From contig NZ_VNHS01000006.1 of assembly GCF_008124765.1 (NCBI RefSeq), positions 62,001-126,000 of the forward strand: DNA of 64,000 nt, in the 5' to 3' direction. The translations under genes were made by a program, and so were the position numbers. The notes under the pieces are model-generated. The model had not been told where the DNA came from. It did no database searches and saw nothing but the letters and a program-made list of their open reading frames with translations. The DNA is from Paenibacillus methanolicus (GTDB lineage: Bacteria; Bacillota; Bacilli; Paenibacillales; Paenibacillaceae). Of this stretch, positions 29,030 through 38,285 are shown piece after piece. How positions within the stretch are numbered: the first letter of the stretch is position 1; every line of letters starts with the position of its first letter.

Positions 29030-31213
29030 CTACTGCATGATGCGTTGTACCGTATAAACGTCTTTGACCCGTTTGATTCGCTCCACAACCGCGTTCAAAT
29101 GCTCGATATTGCGAATAAGGATCGTCATATGGATCAAAGCTAGCTTGTTCTTGTCGGAACGCCCCGTAACCGCGGCAATATTCGTCTTGATCTCGTTGAC
29201 CGCCTGAAGAACCTCGTTCAGCAAGCCATTGCGGTTATAGCCGGTAATCTCGATGTCGACGCTATAATTCGCTTCGACGGACTGCTCCCATTCCACTTCG
29301 ATAACTCGTGCCGCTTCTTCGCCCTCGGTCTCCGCCTGGATGTTCTGGCAGTCGACCCGGTGCACGGAGACGCCGCGTCCGCGCGTAATATAGCCGACGA
29401 TCTCATCTCCCGGAACCGGATTGCAGCAGCGCGCGAACCGAACGAGCAGATTATCGACGCCTTTGACCGATACGCCCAACGTCGGACGGGTTTTGCGAAG
29501 GGCCGGCGCGGTCTTCACTTCCCGCTTCTCCGTCGTCAGCTCGAGTTGGTTCGCTTCCTCGGCCTCTTTGCGCATCTTCTCCGTCAGCTTGGTCACGATC
29601 TGAGCAGCCGTAATGCCTCCGAAACCAATCGCGGAGAGCATATCGTCGATATCGTTAAACGTGAATTTGTTCGCCGCTTCCAGCAGCTTGTCATCCGCCA
29701 TGAAAGCCGGCGCTTCCAGCCCGATTCGCTTCAGCTCGCGCTCGAGCATTTCGCGGCCTTTGGCCACGTTCTCTTCGCGTTTCTCTTTCTTGAACCATTG
29801 CTTGATCTTGCTGCGGGCATGCGAGGATTGCGCGATCTTGATCCAATCCTGGCTAGGTCCGTACGAATGCTTGGACGTGAGTATCTCCACGATATCGCCG
29901 GTCTTGAGCTTATGGTCTAACGGCACGATGCGGCCGTTGACCTTAGCGCCGATCGTCCGGTTGCCGACCTCGGTATGAATGCGGTATGCGAAATCGAGCG
30001 GCACCGATCCGGCGGGCAGTTCGAATACTTCGCCTTTCGGCGTGAACACGAAGACGAGATCGGAGAAGAAGTCCATCTTCAGCGATTGGACGAATTCGGA
30101 GGCGTCGCTCGCTTCGTGCTGCAGCTCGATAATTTCGCGGAACAGCGTCATTTTGTCCTCGAAATTGTTGCCCGGCACGACGGCGCCTTCTTTGTACGCC
30201 CAATGCGCCGCGATCCCGTATTCGCTCGTCCGGTGCATGTCCCACGTCCGAATTTGCACCTCGGTCGGCTCCCCTGTCGGTCCGATGACCGTCGTATGCA
30301 GCGACTGGTACATGTTCGCCTTCGGCATCGCGATATAATCCTTGAATCGGCCCGGCATCGGTTTCCACAGGGTATGGATGATCCCGAGGGTCGCGTAGCA
30401 GTCCTTGATATTGTCCACGATGATCCGGATCGCCAACAGGTCGTAAATCTCGGTAAATTGCTTGTTCCGGTCGTTCATTTTTTTGAAAATACTGTAGATA
30501 TGCTTCGGCCGTCCGGAAATATCGCCTTCGATGCCCATTTCCTCAAGCTTCTCCGTGATCCGCCCGATGACGTCGCTGATGTACTGCTCGCGTTCGACGC
30601 GCTTCTTCTTCATCAGGTTCGCGATCCGGTAATACTGCTGCGGATTCAGATAACGAAGCGCAATATCCTCCATTTCCCACTTGATGGCGGAAATACCGAG
30701 GCGATGCGCGATCGGGCAGAAAATTTCGAGCGTCTCGTAGGCGATGCGGCGCTGCGCTTCTTCGGACTGGTATTTAAGCGTTCGCATATTATGAAGCCGG
30801 TCGGCCAATTTAATTAAAATAACGCGGATGTCCTGCGCCATCGCCAGGAACATCTTGCGATAGTTCTCGTTCTGCTGCTCTTCCTTGGAACGGAACTGGA
30901 TTTTCTCCAATTTCGTCAAGCCGTCGACAATCATCGCGACCGTCTCGCCGAAACGTTCCCGTACTTCCGCCAGCGGAACCGTCGTGTCTTCGACAACGTC
31001 GTGCAGCAACGCGGCAATGATCGACAATACATCCATTTGCATATTAACAAGCACTTCGGCTACGGCAACGGGATGCAAAATATAGGGCTCTCCCGATTTG
31101 CGAACTTGGCCGTGATGCGCCGCTTCGGCAAATTCGTAAGCCTCTTTAATGCGCGAAATATCTTGTTCCTTCAGATATGTCGACGCCTTTTCAAGTAATT
31201 GCTCTATGCCCAT
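29030..31213 (-). CDS. relA: Bifunctional (p)ppGpp synthetase/hydrolase Rel
   Basis: 727 residues from ATG 31213, preceded by AAAGGGACG; the frame is open 14 codons further upstream. Domains in order: HD hydrolase (LLHDVVEDT intact, so hydrolysis is expected), synthetase (around YHSLHTTVIGP-like YQSLHTTVIGPTG), TGS (FVFTPKGEVFELPAGSVPLDFAY), a zinc-finger-like region with RFARCCNPVPGDEIVGYI, and a C-terminal ACT domain (VDIEITGYNRNGLLNEVLQ). It is the main stringent-response enzyme. Confidence 0.97.
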   Translation of the reverse strand: MGIEQLLEKASTYLKEQDISRIKEAYEFAEAAHHGQVRKSGEPYILHPVAVAEVLVNMQMDVLSIIAALLHDVVEDTTVPLAEVRERFGETVAMIVDGLTKLEKIQFRSKEEQQNENYRKMFLAMAQDIRVILIKLADRLHNMRTLKYQSEEAQRRIAYETLEIFCPIAHRLGISAIKWEMEDIALRYLNPQQYYRIANLMKKKRVEREQYISDVIGRITEKLEEMGIEGDISGRPKHIYSIFKKMNDRNKQFTEIYDLLAIRIIVDNIKDCYATLGIIHTLWKPMPGRFKDYIAMPKANMYQSLHTTVIGPTGEPTEVQIRTWDMHRTSEYGIAAHWAYKEGAVVPGNNFEDKMTLFREIIELQHEASDASEFVQSLKMDFFSDLVFVFTPKGEVFELPAGSVPLDFAYRIHTEVGNRTIGAKVNGRIVPLDHKLKTGDIVEILTSKHSYGPSQDWIKIAQSSHARSKIKQWFKKEKREENVAKGREMLERELKRIGLEAPAFMADDKLLEAANKFTFNDIDDMLSAIGFGGITAAQIVTKLTEKMRKEAEEANQLELTTEKREVKTAPALRKTRPTLGVSVKGVDNLLVRFARCCNPVPGDEIVGYITRGRGVSVHRVDCQNIQAETEGEEAARVIEVEWEQSVEANYSVDIEITGYNRNGLLNEVLQAVNEIKTNIAAVTGRSDKNKLALIHMTILIRNIEHLNAVVERIKRVKDVYTVQRIMQ

Positions 31214-31291
31214 GAAACGTCCCTTTCGGATCCTGTCAAACCAACGCTTCGTCATGGTCGAAAAAACGCGGCCGCAGTTCGTATTTCTCCT

Positions 31292-31321
31292 ATTATGCCC
31301 TCACAGGCCGCATGGCGTCAA
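31292..31321 (-). promoter_or_regulatory. Promoter of relA
   Basis: Minus strand TTGACG (31316-31321), 18-bp spacer and CATAAT (31292-31297), about 80 bp before the relA start. Nothing else is visible in the gap to the apt terminator. Confidence 0.6.
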
Positions 31322-31450
31322 CTGCAACGCCCTTCGCTGTCGACAAAGCAAAGCGGGGGCGCGCCCCCTCATCCGTCTAGGAATGCGAGCCAATCGAAAC
31401 CTAAAATTCGACACCTTATAACAATACGCGACACTGTGACGGTTCTCCCA

Positions 31451-31488
31451 ATAAAAGAAGCCGCACAACCTCGAAGGTTGTGCGGCTC
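31451..31488 (-). terminator. Terminator after apt
   Basis: Minus strand AGCCGCACAACC and GGTTGTGCGGCT form a 12-bp stem with a tight TTCGA-type loop, followed by TCTTTTATT. Confidence 0.88.
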
Positions 31489-31501
31489 CAACGCGATTAT
31501 C

Positions 31502-32014
31502 TTAGTAAGTAACGAGCGAGAATGTATCGATGCCATCCAGCTTGGTGCGACCGTCCAAGTACGATAGCTCGATCAGGAATGCCGAACCGATGACCTCGCC
31601 GCCCAGTTGACGAATCAGATTGATCGTCGTCGCGATCGTCCCGCCCGTCGCGAGCAAGTCGTCCGCGATCAGAACGCGTTGTCCCGGTTTGATCGCATCC
31701 TTGTGAATCGCCAGTTTGTCTTTGCCGTACTCGAGATCATAGCTCGCTTCTACCACTTCTCCCGGAAGCTTGCCGCTCTTGCGAATCGGCACGAAGCCGA
31801 CGCCGAGCGCGACCGCGAGCGGGGCGCCGACGATGAAGCCGCGCGCTTCCGGCCCCGCGATCAAATCGATGCCCTTGTCCGCAACCGCTTGACGGAGCGA
31901 TTCGATAGCCGCTTTGTACACCTCGCCGTTGTTCGTCAGCGTCGTAATATCCTTGAAACGGATGCCGGGCTGAGGAAAATCGGGGATGACGCGAATATAG
32001 TCTTTGAAATTCAT
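31502..32014 (-). CDS. apt: Adenine phosphoribosyltransferase
   Basis: 170 residues from ATG 32014, preceded by AAGGAGTG; upstream codons in frame lie inside recJ. The PRPP-binding motif is [28 protein letters not shown] and SGKLPGEVV are family-specific. It salvages adenine to AMP. Its ATG overlaps the TGA of recJ (ATGA), indicating coupled translation, as in many Bacillales. Confidence 0.97.
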   Translation of the reverse strand: MNFKDYIRVIPDFPQPGIRFKDITTLTNNGEVYKAAIESLRQAVADKGIDLIAGPEARGFIVGAPLAVALGVGFVPIRKSGKLPGEVVEASYDLEYGKDKLAIHKDAIKPGQRVLIADDLLATGGTIATTINLIRQLGGEVIGSAFLIELSYLDGRTKLDGIDTFSLVTY

Positions 32015-34488
32015 GGTACTGACACTCCTTCTTGTAGTTGACTCGAATTGGTTTGATGAATGATGGATGAGTTCTGCTCTCTGCGCGTTGCCAGCCACTC
32101 GGCGAATTGCAAGGTCTTGGCGAATCGTATCGCGCCCTGCTCCGCGTCCGCTTGCCTTTTCTTATACGACGGCGCTTCCGCCAAATCCCGCTTCGAAGAC
32201 GGGGTCAAGAGCCGGATCTTACCGCCCGCGAACGCGATCAGCTCGAGCTCCTCGAATACCCGGAGCATAAAGCGGATCGTATCCTCCGGCCAGCCAAGCA
32301 TCACGGATAACCGTTCTCTCACGCCCTCTTCGGGCAGATCGCCCATGCGGCGAAGCGTCTGATAAAGTTTCGCAAAATGTTCCCGGCCCGGATGAAACGA
32401 ACGATTGCCGGTTTGAACGCGATCATTCGTATTGGGCTGACTATATAAAGCATACACGCTTTCGATCGTAACGCAACCGCGAATTGCTTCTTCGATCGCG
32501 GATGCCGAAGGCGGCGTACCCAGCAGAACGAGCGTTTCATAATGATCCTCCGGCTCAGCCGGCCAATCCGCATGGGTAACGAACCGAGTCGCTTCTCGAT
32601 ACGGCGAGCTTGCCGCGGCTTCTTCCGCGGCCTTCTTCCACGCCTCCGACGGGACGACGACACACGTACTAGCATGGCCGATTCTCGCCTCCGCCATGAG
32701 TTTCCGGAATCCTTGCATCGGGGACGGCTCGGAGCGGTAATCGAACAGTTGCACGTGTTCGACGCACATATCTTGAATCATAAACTGCGCTTTCCGCTGT
32801 CCGTTCCATTCGTTCGCGGCCAGCTCTCCCACCAGTCGAATTCGCGCGCCGTCAGAGAGGCGATCCGCCATCGGCCCATGGCCGAAACCGATCGCATCGA
32901 GCAGCTTCTTGCTGCCTGCCAGCGCAAGTTTCAGATGTTTGCGGTCCTTGCCCATGACCCGCCGGTCGGCGATGACCGCCTCCTCCAGAAGAAGGCGCGG
33001 CGAACGATTCTCAACCCCGAAAGGTTCCAACACCGACAACTGGTCTAGGATATCAAGCGTCGCCTCCTCGATATGGCAAGTCAAGTCGATCGTCGTCTTG
33101 GGTACCCAGTCATCGGGCGTCAGCCATTCGTCAGCCAGACGGCCGAGCCGTTCCTCGAACGAATCAAGCTGGTCGCGATGAAGACTCATACCGGCTGCAG
33201 CCTGATGGCCGCCGTAATGGTCGAGTAGATCGTCGCATGCCGTTAGCGCCGCATGCAGATCATATCCGTCAATCGAGCGGGCCGACCCTTTGCACATGCC
33301 CGTATCCGCATCGATGCCGAGCACAAGCGTCGGCTTGTAATAACGCTCGATGAATTTGGAGGCCACGATGCCGACAACGCCCGCGTTCCAACCTTCTCCG
33401 GCAAGGACGATCACGTTCGGATCGGCTTTCCCCGCTTCGCGCGCCGCGCGTAGCTTGGCTTCCCACAACAGGTTAGCTTCGGCGACGATACTCTCCACGA
33501 CCTGTTGACGTTCCTTATTGAGCACGTCGAGCTCATGGGCAAGTCCCGCCGCGGCCTCATCATCGCTAGCCGTCAGCAGCTCGACCGCCGCATTGGCATG
33601 CGCCAGTCGGCCTGCCGCGTTGATGCGCGGCGCCATGCCGAAGGCAACGTTCGTAGACGTCACCTGCGCGGCGTCGATCGACGCCACCTCCATTAACGCG
33701 CGAAACCCGGGCTTGTCCGTCTGCCGAAGCCGCTCGATGCCGTGCTTGACCAGTACCCGATTCTCGTCAGTCAGCGGCATCAAGTCCGCAATCGTGCCTA
33801 ACGCGACGACATCGGTCCATTCCATCGGCGGTCGGCCGAGCACCGCTTGCGCCAACTTGAAAGCGACGCCAACGCCGGCTAGTCCCTTGAAGGGATACGA
33901 ACAATCCGCTTGCTTCGGATTAACCAATGCATACGCCTCCGGCAGCGTCTCGGGCGGCTCGTGATGATCCGTGACGACGACATCAATGCCGAGCGAGTTC
34001 GCATGGGCGATCTGATGAACGGCGCTTATCCCCGTATCGACCGTCACGATCAACGTAACGCCCGCTTCATGCGCCGCATCGATCGCTTTTTCGTTGAGTC
34101 CATAACCCTCAATCGTCCGATGGGGTATATAGTGGTCGAAATTCAACCCAAGCGAGCGGAATAAGTAAATCATAAGCGTCGTCGACGAGACGCCATCCGC
34201 GTCATAATCGCCATAAATGCGAGCGCGTTCTCCTTTCTCGACCGCCTGGCGGATCCGCGCGCTCGCCTTGTCCATATCCTTCAATTTATACGGGTCGTGC
34301 AAACATTCTTCCCCGCCGTATAGAAACGTTCGCGCCGTCTCCTCGTCGCCCGCCCCGCGCTGAACGAGCAGCTTCGCGACCAAGGGCGGAAGCTTTAGCC
34401 CCGATGCAAGCGCCTCGGCTTGCCGTTCTTCCTCCGGGCTCAGCACGGAGAGCTTCCAGCGAGTCTTTGACCGTATCAAAAGACGCAT
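32011..34488 (-). CDS. recJ: Single-stranded-DNA-specific exonuclease RecJ
   Basis: 825 residues. DHH-family motifs are [11 protein letters not shown] (I), VTVDTGIS (II) and [14 protein letters not shown] (III, the DHH triad). The DHHA1 domain has [14 protein letters not shown]. An OB-fold stretch follows near [14 protein letters not shown], and a long C-terminal extension of about 250 residues is present, as in Bacillales RecJ. It degrades 5' ends during recombination and mismatch repair. The CDF transporter gene precedes it by about 45 bp. Confidence 0.96.
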   Translation of the reverse strand: MRLLIRSKTRWKLSVLSPEEERQAEALASGLKLPPLVAKLLVQRGAGDEETARTFLYGGEECLHDPYKLKDMDKASARIRQAVEKGERARIYGDYDADGVSSTTLMIYLFRSLGLNFDHYIPHRTIEGYGLNEKAIDAAHEAGVTLIVTVDTGISAVHQIAHANSLGIDVVVTDHHEPPETLPEAYALVNPKQADCSYPFKGLAGVGVAFKLAQAVLGRPPMEWTDVVALGTIADLMPLTDENRVLVKHGIERLRQTDKPGFRALMEVASIDAAQVTSTNVAFGMAPRINAAGRLAHANAAVELLTASDDEAAAGLAHELDVLNKERQQVVESIVAEANLLWEAKLRAAREAGKADPNVIVLAGEGWNAGVVGIVASKFIERYYKPTLVLGIDADTGMCKGSARSIDGYDLHAALTACDDLLDHYGGHQAAAGMSLHRDQLDSFEERLGRLADEWLTPDDWVPKTTIDLTCHIEEATLDILDQLSVLEPFGVENRSPRLLLEEAVIADRRVMGKDRKHLKLALAGSKKLLDAIGFGHGPMADRLSDGARIRLVGELAANEWNGQRKAQFMIQDMCVEHVQLFDYRSEPSPMQGFRKLMAEARIGHASTCVVVPSEAWKKAAEEAAASSPYREATRFVTHADWPAEPEDHYETLVLLGTPPSASAIEEAIRGCVTIESVYALYSQPNTNDRVQTGNRSFHPGREHFAKLYQTLRRMGDLPEEGVRERLSVMLGWPEDTIRFMLRVFEELELIAFAGGKIRLLTPSSKRDLAEAPSYKKRQADAEQGAIRFAKTLQFAEWLATRREQNSSIIHQTNSSQLQEGVSVP

Positions 34489-34532
34489 CTTCCTTCCTCG
34501 TATATACTCCCAACAAAAACAAACCGCCGCTG

Positions 34533-35438
34533 CTATTGCAGCAGCGTCGGCATATGTTCCTGATTCGGATCGTGGTTTGATTTGTAAGGGTAGCCCGGAT
34601 CGTAAGGCTCGACATGTACGTTCACATCGGTGACATGACCGAAACGCTTCATCAAGAAATATTTGACCCGTTTGGCGACTTCATTGCCTTCGAGCACCGT
34701 TATTCTCGGGTTGACGCTAATAACGAGATCAACGACGACGTAGTGGCCATGCTCTCTGGCACGCAGCTCCTCGACCGTTACCACGCCTTCAATCCGTTGA
34801 ACGGCAGCCTTGAATTCATGAATATCCGCCGGTTGTTCTTCGCTATAACTGCTTCTTATCACCGAAGCGGTCGCGATCCGATAACTGCTCGAGAACACGA
34901 TAACGACAATGATCAGCGATGAGGCCGGGTCGAAATAATACAGTACCGGAAGCTTCAGCGGTTCTCCCAGCGCGGCAGCGCCGGTGCCGACGAAGGCGGC
35001 AAGCGAAGCATACAAATCCATCCGACGCTCCTTGCCGGAGAAGAACAATTCCTTCAGCAGGAAAGCCGCGATGACCGTGACGACTGCCGGCCAGCCCGGA
35101 CCCTCGTCGACGCCGTCGGCAATCGATTTGATCGCCGAGATGCCGACCTCAAGTCCTACAATCATAAGCATAATCGATACAATGACGCCCGTAAAGGCTT
35201 CAATTCGGCCTTTGACCGATTTGAGCCCGGGATCCGCCGCGCCTTGCCGTCTTCGGCGAAGGGCCGTCAGCGTTACGAAGGCACCCGCCGCGTCCGATGC
35301 GCTCCGGCAGGCATCGGCGAGCAGCGCCTTGCTGCCCATCATGCCGACGCCAGCTTTCACGACCGCAATCCCGGCATTGCCGAGCAAATTCAACCACGCG
35401 GCGGATTCCGCTTTCGCATATCGTTCATTCGGTGTCAT
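34533..35438 (-). CDS. Cation diffusion facilitator transporter
   Basis: 301 residues from ATG 35438 (AGGGGGAGA upstream); an in-frame TTG three codons earlier overlaps that site. The protein has six hydrophobic helices. In place of the usual HxxxD/DxxxD metal sites it shows ADACRSASDAAGAF (helix II) and FFDPASS-like YYFDPASSLIIV (helix V). The C-terminal cytoplasmic domain carries EELRAREHGHYVVVDLVISV and ends VTDVNVHVEP. CDF proteins export Zn, Fe or Mn by proton antiport. The metal here is not evident. Confidence 0.9.
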   Translation of the reverse strand: MTPNERYAKAESAAWLNLLGNAGIAVVKAGVGMMGSKALLADACRSASDAAGAFVTLTALRRRRQGAADPGLKSVKGRIEAFTGVIVSIMLMIVGLEVGISAIKSIADGVDEGPGWPAVVTVIAAFLLKELFFSGKERRMDLYASLAAFVGTGAAALGEPLKLPVLYYFDPASSLIIVVIVFSSSYRIATASVIRSSYSEEQPADIHEFKAAVQRIEGVVTVEELRAREHGHYVVVDLVISVNPRITVLEGNEVAKRVKYFLMKRFGHVTDVNVHVEPYDPGYPYKSNHDPNQEHMPTLLQ

Positions 35439-35530
35439 GAAACCCAATCTCCCCCTGAATTCCCCGGTTCAGCTAGGGGTAATACGCGAGAACGCCATTA
35501 CGCCATGCTGGCCGCGAACCTGTCCGGCGA

Positions 35531-36460
35531 TCAAGAGGCTGCGGGAGTCTTGGCGGCAGCCTTCGGCTTCTCGCCTTTCTTCAGCAGCAGCCAGAACGGG
35601 CTCGCGATGAAAATCGACGAGTATGCACCGCAGACCAAGCCGAACAAAATCGCCAATGAGAACATTTTAATCGATTCGCTGCCGAAAATAAACAAGCAGG
35701 CCGCCGCGACGACAACGGTCAGGACGGTATTGATCGATCGGGTCAGCGTCTGCCAGATGCTGTCGTTGACGACTTTGCCCAAATCGGCGTGCGATTTGAC
35801 CTTCGAGAACCGCATATTCTCGCGGATCCGATCGAAGATTACGACCGTGTCGTTGATCGAGTAGCCGATGATCGTCAGAATCGCCACGATGAACGGCAGG
35901 TTGACCTGAAGCCGGAAAATCGAGAACAAGCTGATGACGATAAACGCGTCGTGAAGGAGCGCAACGACGGCCGCGATCGCAAACCGCCATTCGAATCGGA
36001 TGCTGACGTAAATGATGATCCCGATGCTGGCGATCAGCACCGCTTTCAAGGCGTTGTACTGAAGTTCGCGCGCCATCTCGACGTCGACGGTATTGACCTC
36101 GAAAGAGGCTTCCTTGTCGAACTTCTCGGTGAAACCGGTGCGCAGCGCCTTTTCCTGCGCGTCCGTCAATATCTCGTCGAACCGCATCGTGACCCGCGTT
36201 GCGCTGATGGTAAGGTGCGGATCATGGAGACCGCTATCCTTGAAATACGCTTCCATCTCTTCTTTCTTCGCGCTAAGATCCGATTTGACGACGACGTCGA
36301 CATTCGAACCCGCGCTGAAATCAACGCCATAATTCAGTCCCATCGCCGCGAGCACGATGATGCCTAGAATCGTGATCGCGATGGAGAAGATAAAGAAAAA
36401 CTTGCTCTTCTCGATGAAGCTAAACGAGCGGTTATTCTCGCCAAAGTAATTAAAGCGCAC
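35531..36460 (-). CDS. secF: Protein translocase subunit SecF
   Basis: 309 residues from GTG 36460, nine bases after AAGGAGA; the open frame starts three codons earlier at a GTG inside that site. GLNYGVDFSAGSNVDVVV is the SecF signature (D1), and helices IV-VI include IGYSINDTVVIFDRIREN. SecD and SecF use the proton motive force to pull exported proteins. The start lies within the last codons of secD (11-bp overlap). In B. subtilis the two are fused; here they are separate. Confidence 0.96.
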   Translation of the reverse strand: MRFNYFGENNRSFSFIEKSKFFFIFSIAITILGIIVLAAMGLNYGVDFSAGSNVDVVVKSDLSAKKEEMEAYFKDSGLHDPHLTISATRVTMRFDEILTDAQEKALRTGFTEKFDKEASFEVNTVDVEMARELQYNALKAVLIASIGIIIYVSIRFEWRFAIAAVVALLHDAFIVISLFSIFRLQVNLPFIVAILTIIGYSINDTVVIFDRIRENMRFSKVKSHADLGKVVNDSIWQTLTRSINTVLTVVVAAACLFIFGSESIKMFSLAILFGLVCGAYSSIFIASPFWLLLKKGEKPKAAAKTPAAS

Positions 36461-37715
36461 GGATTTCACTCTCCTTCACGCCAAGTAAAGTCGGTTTCTT
36501 AATAATGTTGCTGCGAATAAGGAGAGAAAGAATGAAACGCGAGAAGAAGACGTTCGTAAGTATACTGACGACCTCTGTCAAAAGCAGCACGACCGCGAAC
36601 CCTTTGACCGCGCCCGTACCGATGAAGAACATGACGAGCGCCGCGATAATGGTCGTGACGTGCGCATCGATGATCGTCAAGAACGAACGCTTCGAACCGG
36701 CGCGGTGAGCGGACAGTATGCTCTTGCCGCTGCGAATCTCTTCCTTGATCCGCTCGGCCATGATGATGTTTGCGTCGACAGCCATTCCGATCCCCAGAAT
36801 AAACGCGGCAATGCCCGGCAAAGTCAGCGTCGCGTTTATCAGCTTGAACCCAAGCAATAGCAGCCAGATGAACGAAATGATCGTGAAGCTGGCGACAAGC
36901 CCCGGAATGCGGTAGAACACGATCATGAAGATTAAGATCAACACGGTCCCGAGCCCGCCGGCGAAGAGCGTTTGTTGCAATGACAGCTTGCCAAGCGAAG
37001 CGCCGACGCTTTGCGTATATTTCTCCGTCAGCTTGAGCGGAAGCGCGCCCAGGTTGATTTTATCGGCCAAATCCTTTGCTTCCTCGCGCGTGAAGTTGCC
37101 CGTGATTACCGCCTCGTCGCTGTTGATCGTTTGCGAGACGGCGGGAGCGGAGATTTCTTCCTCGTCCATATAGATGGCCAGCTGGTTCTTCCCTGCCGGC
37201 AGCGCCGCGATCGCTTTCGTTACCTCGCCGAATTTGGACGAGCTTTTCAATTTGATCGTAATTTCGTAGCCGCCGAGCGTCGTCATCCGATAGCCCGCGC
37301 CGCCTTCCACGAAATCCGTACCCGTCAGTTCGGTTTTGCAATAGCTTGTCCCTTCCGCGCAGCCCACCATGCTGCGGAACGTAAGGGTGGATGGCGTTTT
37401 CAAAATTTCCCGCACGTGCGCCTCGTCGGTGACGCCCGCGATTCGAACTCGAATGCGGTTTGCGCCCTCAGGCGTAATTTCCGGTTCCGCGACGCCGGTC
37501 TTGTTCGCGCGGCGTTCGAGGCTTTTCGCCGTCTCGCGCAGCGAATCCTGCGTGACTTTTCCGCCTTCGTTCAGCGGCTGCGCTTCGTACAAAATTTCGA
37601 AGCCGCCTTTCAGATCGAGGCCGAGGTTCACCTGTTTGACGAGCCATGGGCTCGTCGCCGCCACCACGCCGATCGTAAGCACGACGGTGAGCACTAATGC
37701 TAGCAGACGGTTCAT
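36450..37715 (-). CDS. secD: Protein translocase subunit SecD
   Basis: 421 residues. A first membrane helix is followed by NLGLDLKGGFEILYEA, the SecD D1 motif, a P1 periplasmic-type domain of reduced size (usual for Firmicutes), then helices II-VI with LPGIAAFILGIGMAVDANIIMAERIKEE. It acts with SecF and, further along, YajC as accessory subunits of SecYEG. GGGGG lies about 13 bases before the ATG. The gene is led by a structured leader at 37716-37832. Confidence 0.96.
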   Translation of the reverse strand: MNRLLALVLTVVLTIGVVAATSPWLVKQVNLGLDLKGGFEILYEAQPLNEGGKVTQDSLRETAKSLERRANKTGVAEPEITPEGANRIRVRIAGVTDEAHVREILKTPSTLTFRSMVGCAEGTSYCKTELTGTDFVEGGAGYRMTTLGGYEITIKLKSSSKFGEVTKAIAALPAGKNQLAIYMDEEEISAPAVSQTINSDEAVITGNFTREEAKDLADKINLGALPLKLTEKYTQSVGASLGKLSLQQTLFAGGLGTVLILIFMIVFYRIPGLVASFTIISFIWLLLLGFKLINATLTLPGIAAFILGIGMAVDANIIMAERIKEEIRSGKSILSAHRAGSKRSFLTIIDAHVTTIIAALVMFFIGTGAVKGFAVVLLLTEVVSILTNVFFSRFILSLLIRSNIIKKPTLLGVKESEIRAL

Positions 37716-37832
37716 AATGCCTGTGTTCCCCCTCTAAATGTAGTGAATCGTCCGGCTTTGCCGCACGATTCTAACCGCGATTGCAAACAGACGCGCTTTC
37801 CACATACGTCTGCCGCCGCCATTTCATCATTT
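37716..37832 (-). promoter_or_regulatory. Structured 5' leader of secD-secF
   Basis: Between the promoter and secD lie two hairpins: CAGACG against CGTCTG (37790-37815) and GAATCGT/ACGATTC with inner CGGC/GCCG around AAA (37745-37771). No T-run follows either, so this does not look like a terminator. No known riboswitch class was recognised. Confidence 0.45.
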
Positions 37833-37861
37833 ATTATAGCCCTGCAGGAAAATCGAGTCAA
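37833..37861 (-). promoter_or_regulatory. Promoter of the secD-secF operon
   Basis: Minus strand TTGACT (37856-37861), 17 bp, TATAAT (37833-37838). It may also serve the CDF, recJ and apt genes downstream, since no terminator was seen between them. Confidence 0.8.
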
Positions 37862-37894
37862 AAAAAGAGCCCCATCGGTTAGAAATGGGTCCCC
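37858..37894 (-). terminator. Terminator at the end of comN
   Basis: Minus strand CCCAT and ATGGG pair around a 9-base loop and are followed by GCTC and seven T. The upstream arm includes the last codons of comN, and the T-run overlaps the secD -35 box. Confidence 0.6.
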
Positions 37895-38118
37895 TTATAC
37901 GCGCTTATCGTCAGAAAATTCATGAATTTGGTCACCTTGAGCGATAAGATATCGTTCACGACCTGATGCATGGCCGGCTCTCCGGTCTTCGCATACTTCT
38001 CGCTGATGCACTCCCAAATCTCTTTCCCCGTCACATGTTCGTAGCCGATCATCCGAAATTCGGCCGCTTTGCTCTCGCACAGCGATTCGATGGAATGAAC
38101 CCACTCTTCTTCCGTCAT
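37879..38118 (-). CDS. comN: Post-transcriptional regulator ComN-like
   Basis: 79 residues. The helical sequence EEWVHSIESLCESKAAEFRMIGY, then EIWECISEKY, VVNDILSLKVTKFMNFLT matches the small ComN (YrzD) family. In B. subtilis ComN controls comE mRNA level and location together with DivIVA. The gene lies between secDF and spoVB exactly as in B. subtilis. It faces away from spoVB. Confidence 0.85.
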   Translation of the reverse strand: MTEEEWVHSIESLCESKAAEFRMIGYEHVTGKEIWECISEKYAKTGEPAMHQVVNDILSLKVTKFMNFLTISAYKGTHF

Positions 38119-38285
38119 TGCAATGCCCCCTGCCTTTTGCCTCTTGTCTGTTCATTCGTCAACGCTCCAACATATTCCTGCCATTTTCGCGAAAAGGCTA
38201 CAGCGCAATTTTCGAAGACATGGAATCGGACATCCCCCGCATAGTTTAGAACACATGGAGATGTTCGCAAAGCGAGGGAATCGAT

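Noticed and set aside
38226..38285. Sigma-E promoter for spoVB
   Set aside because: GCATAGTTT resembles a -10 element but no matching -35 box at the right distance was found.
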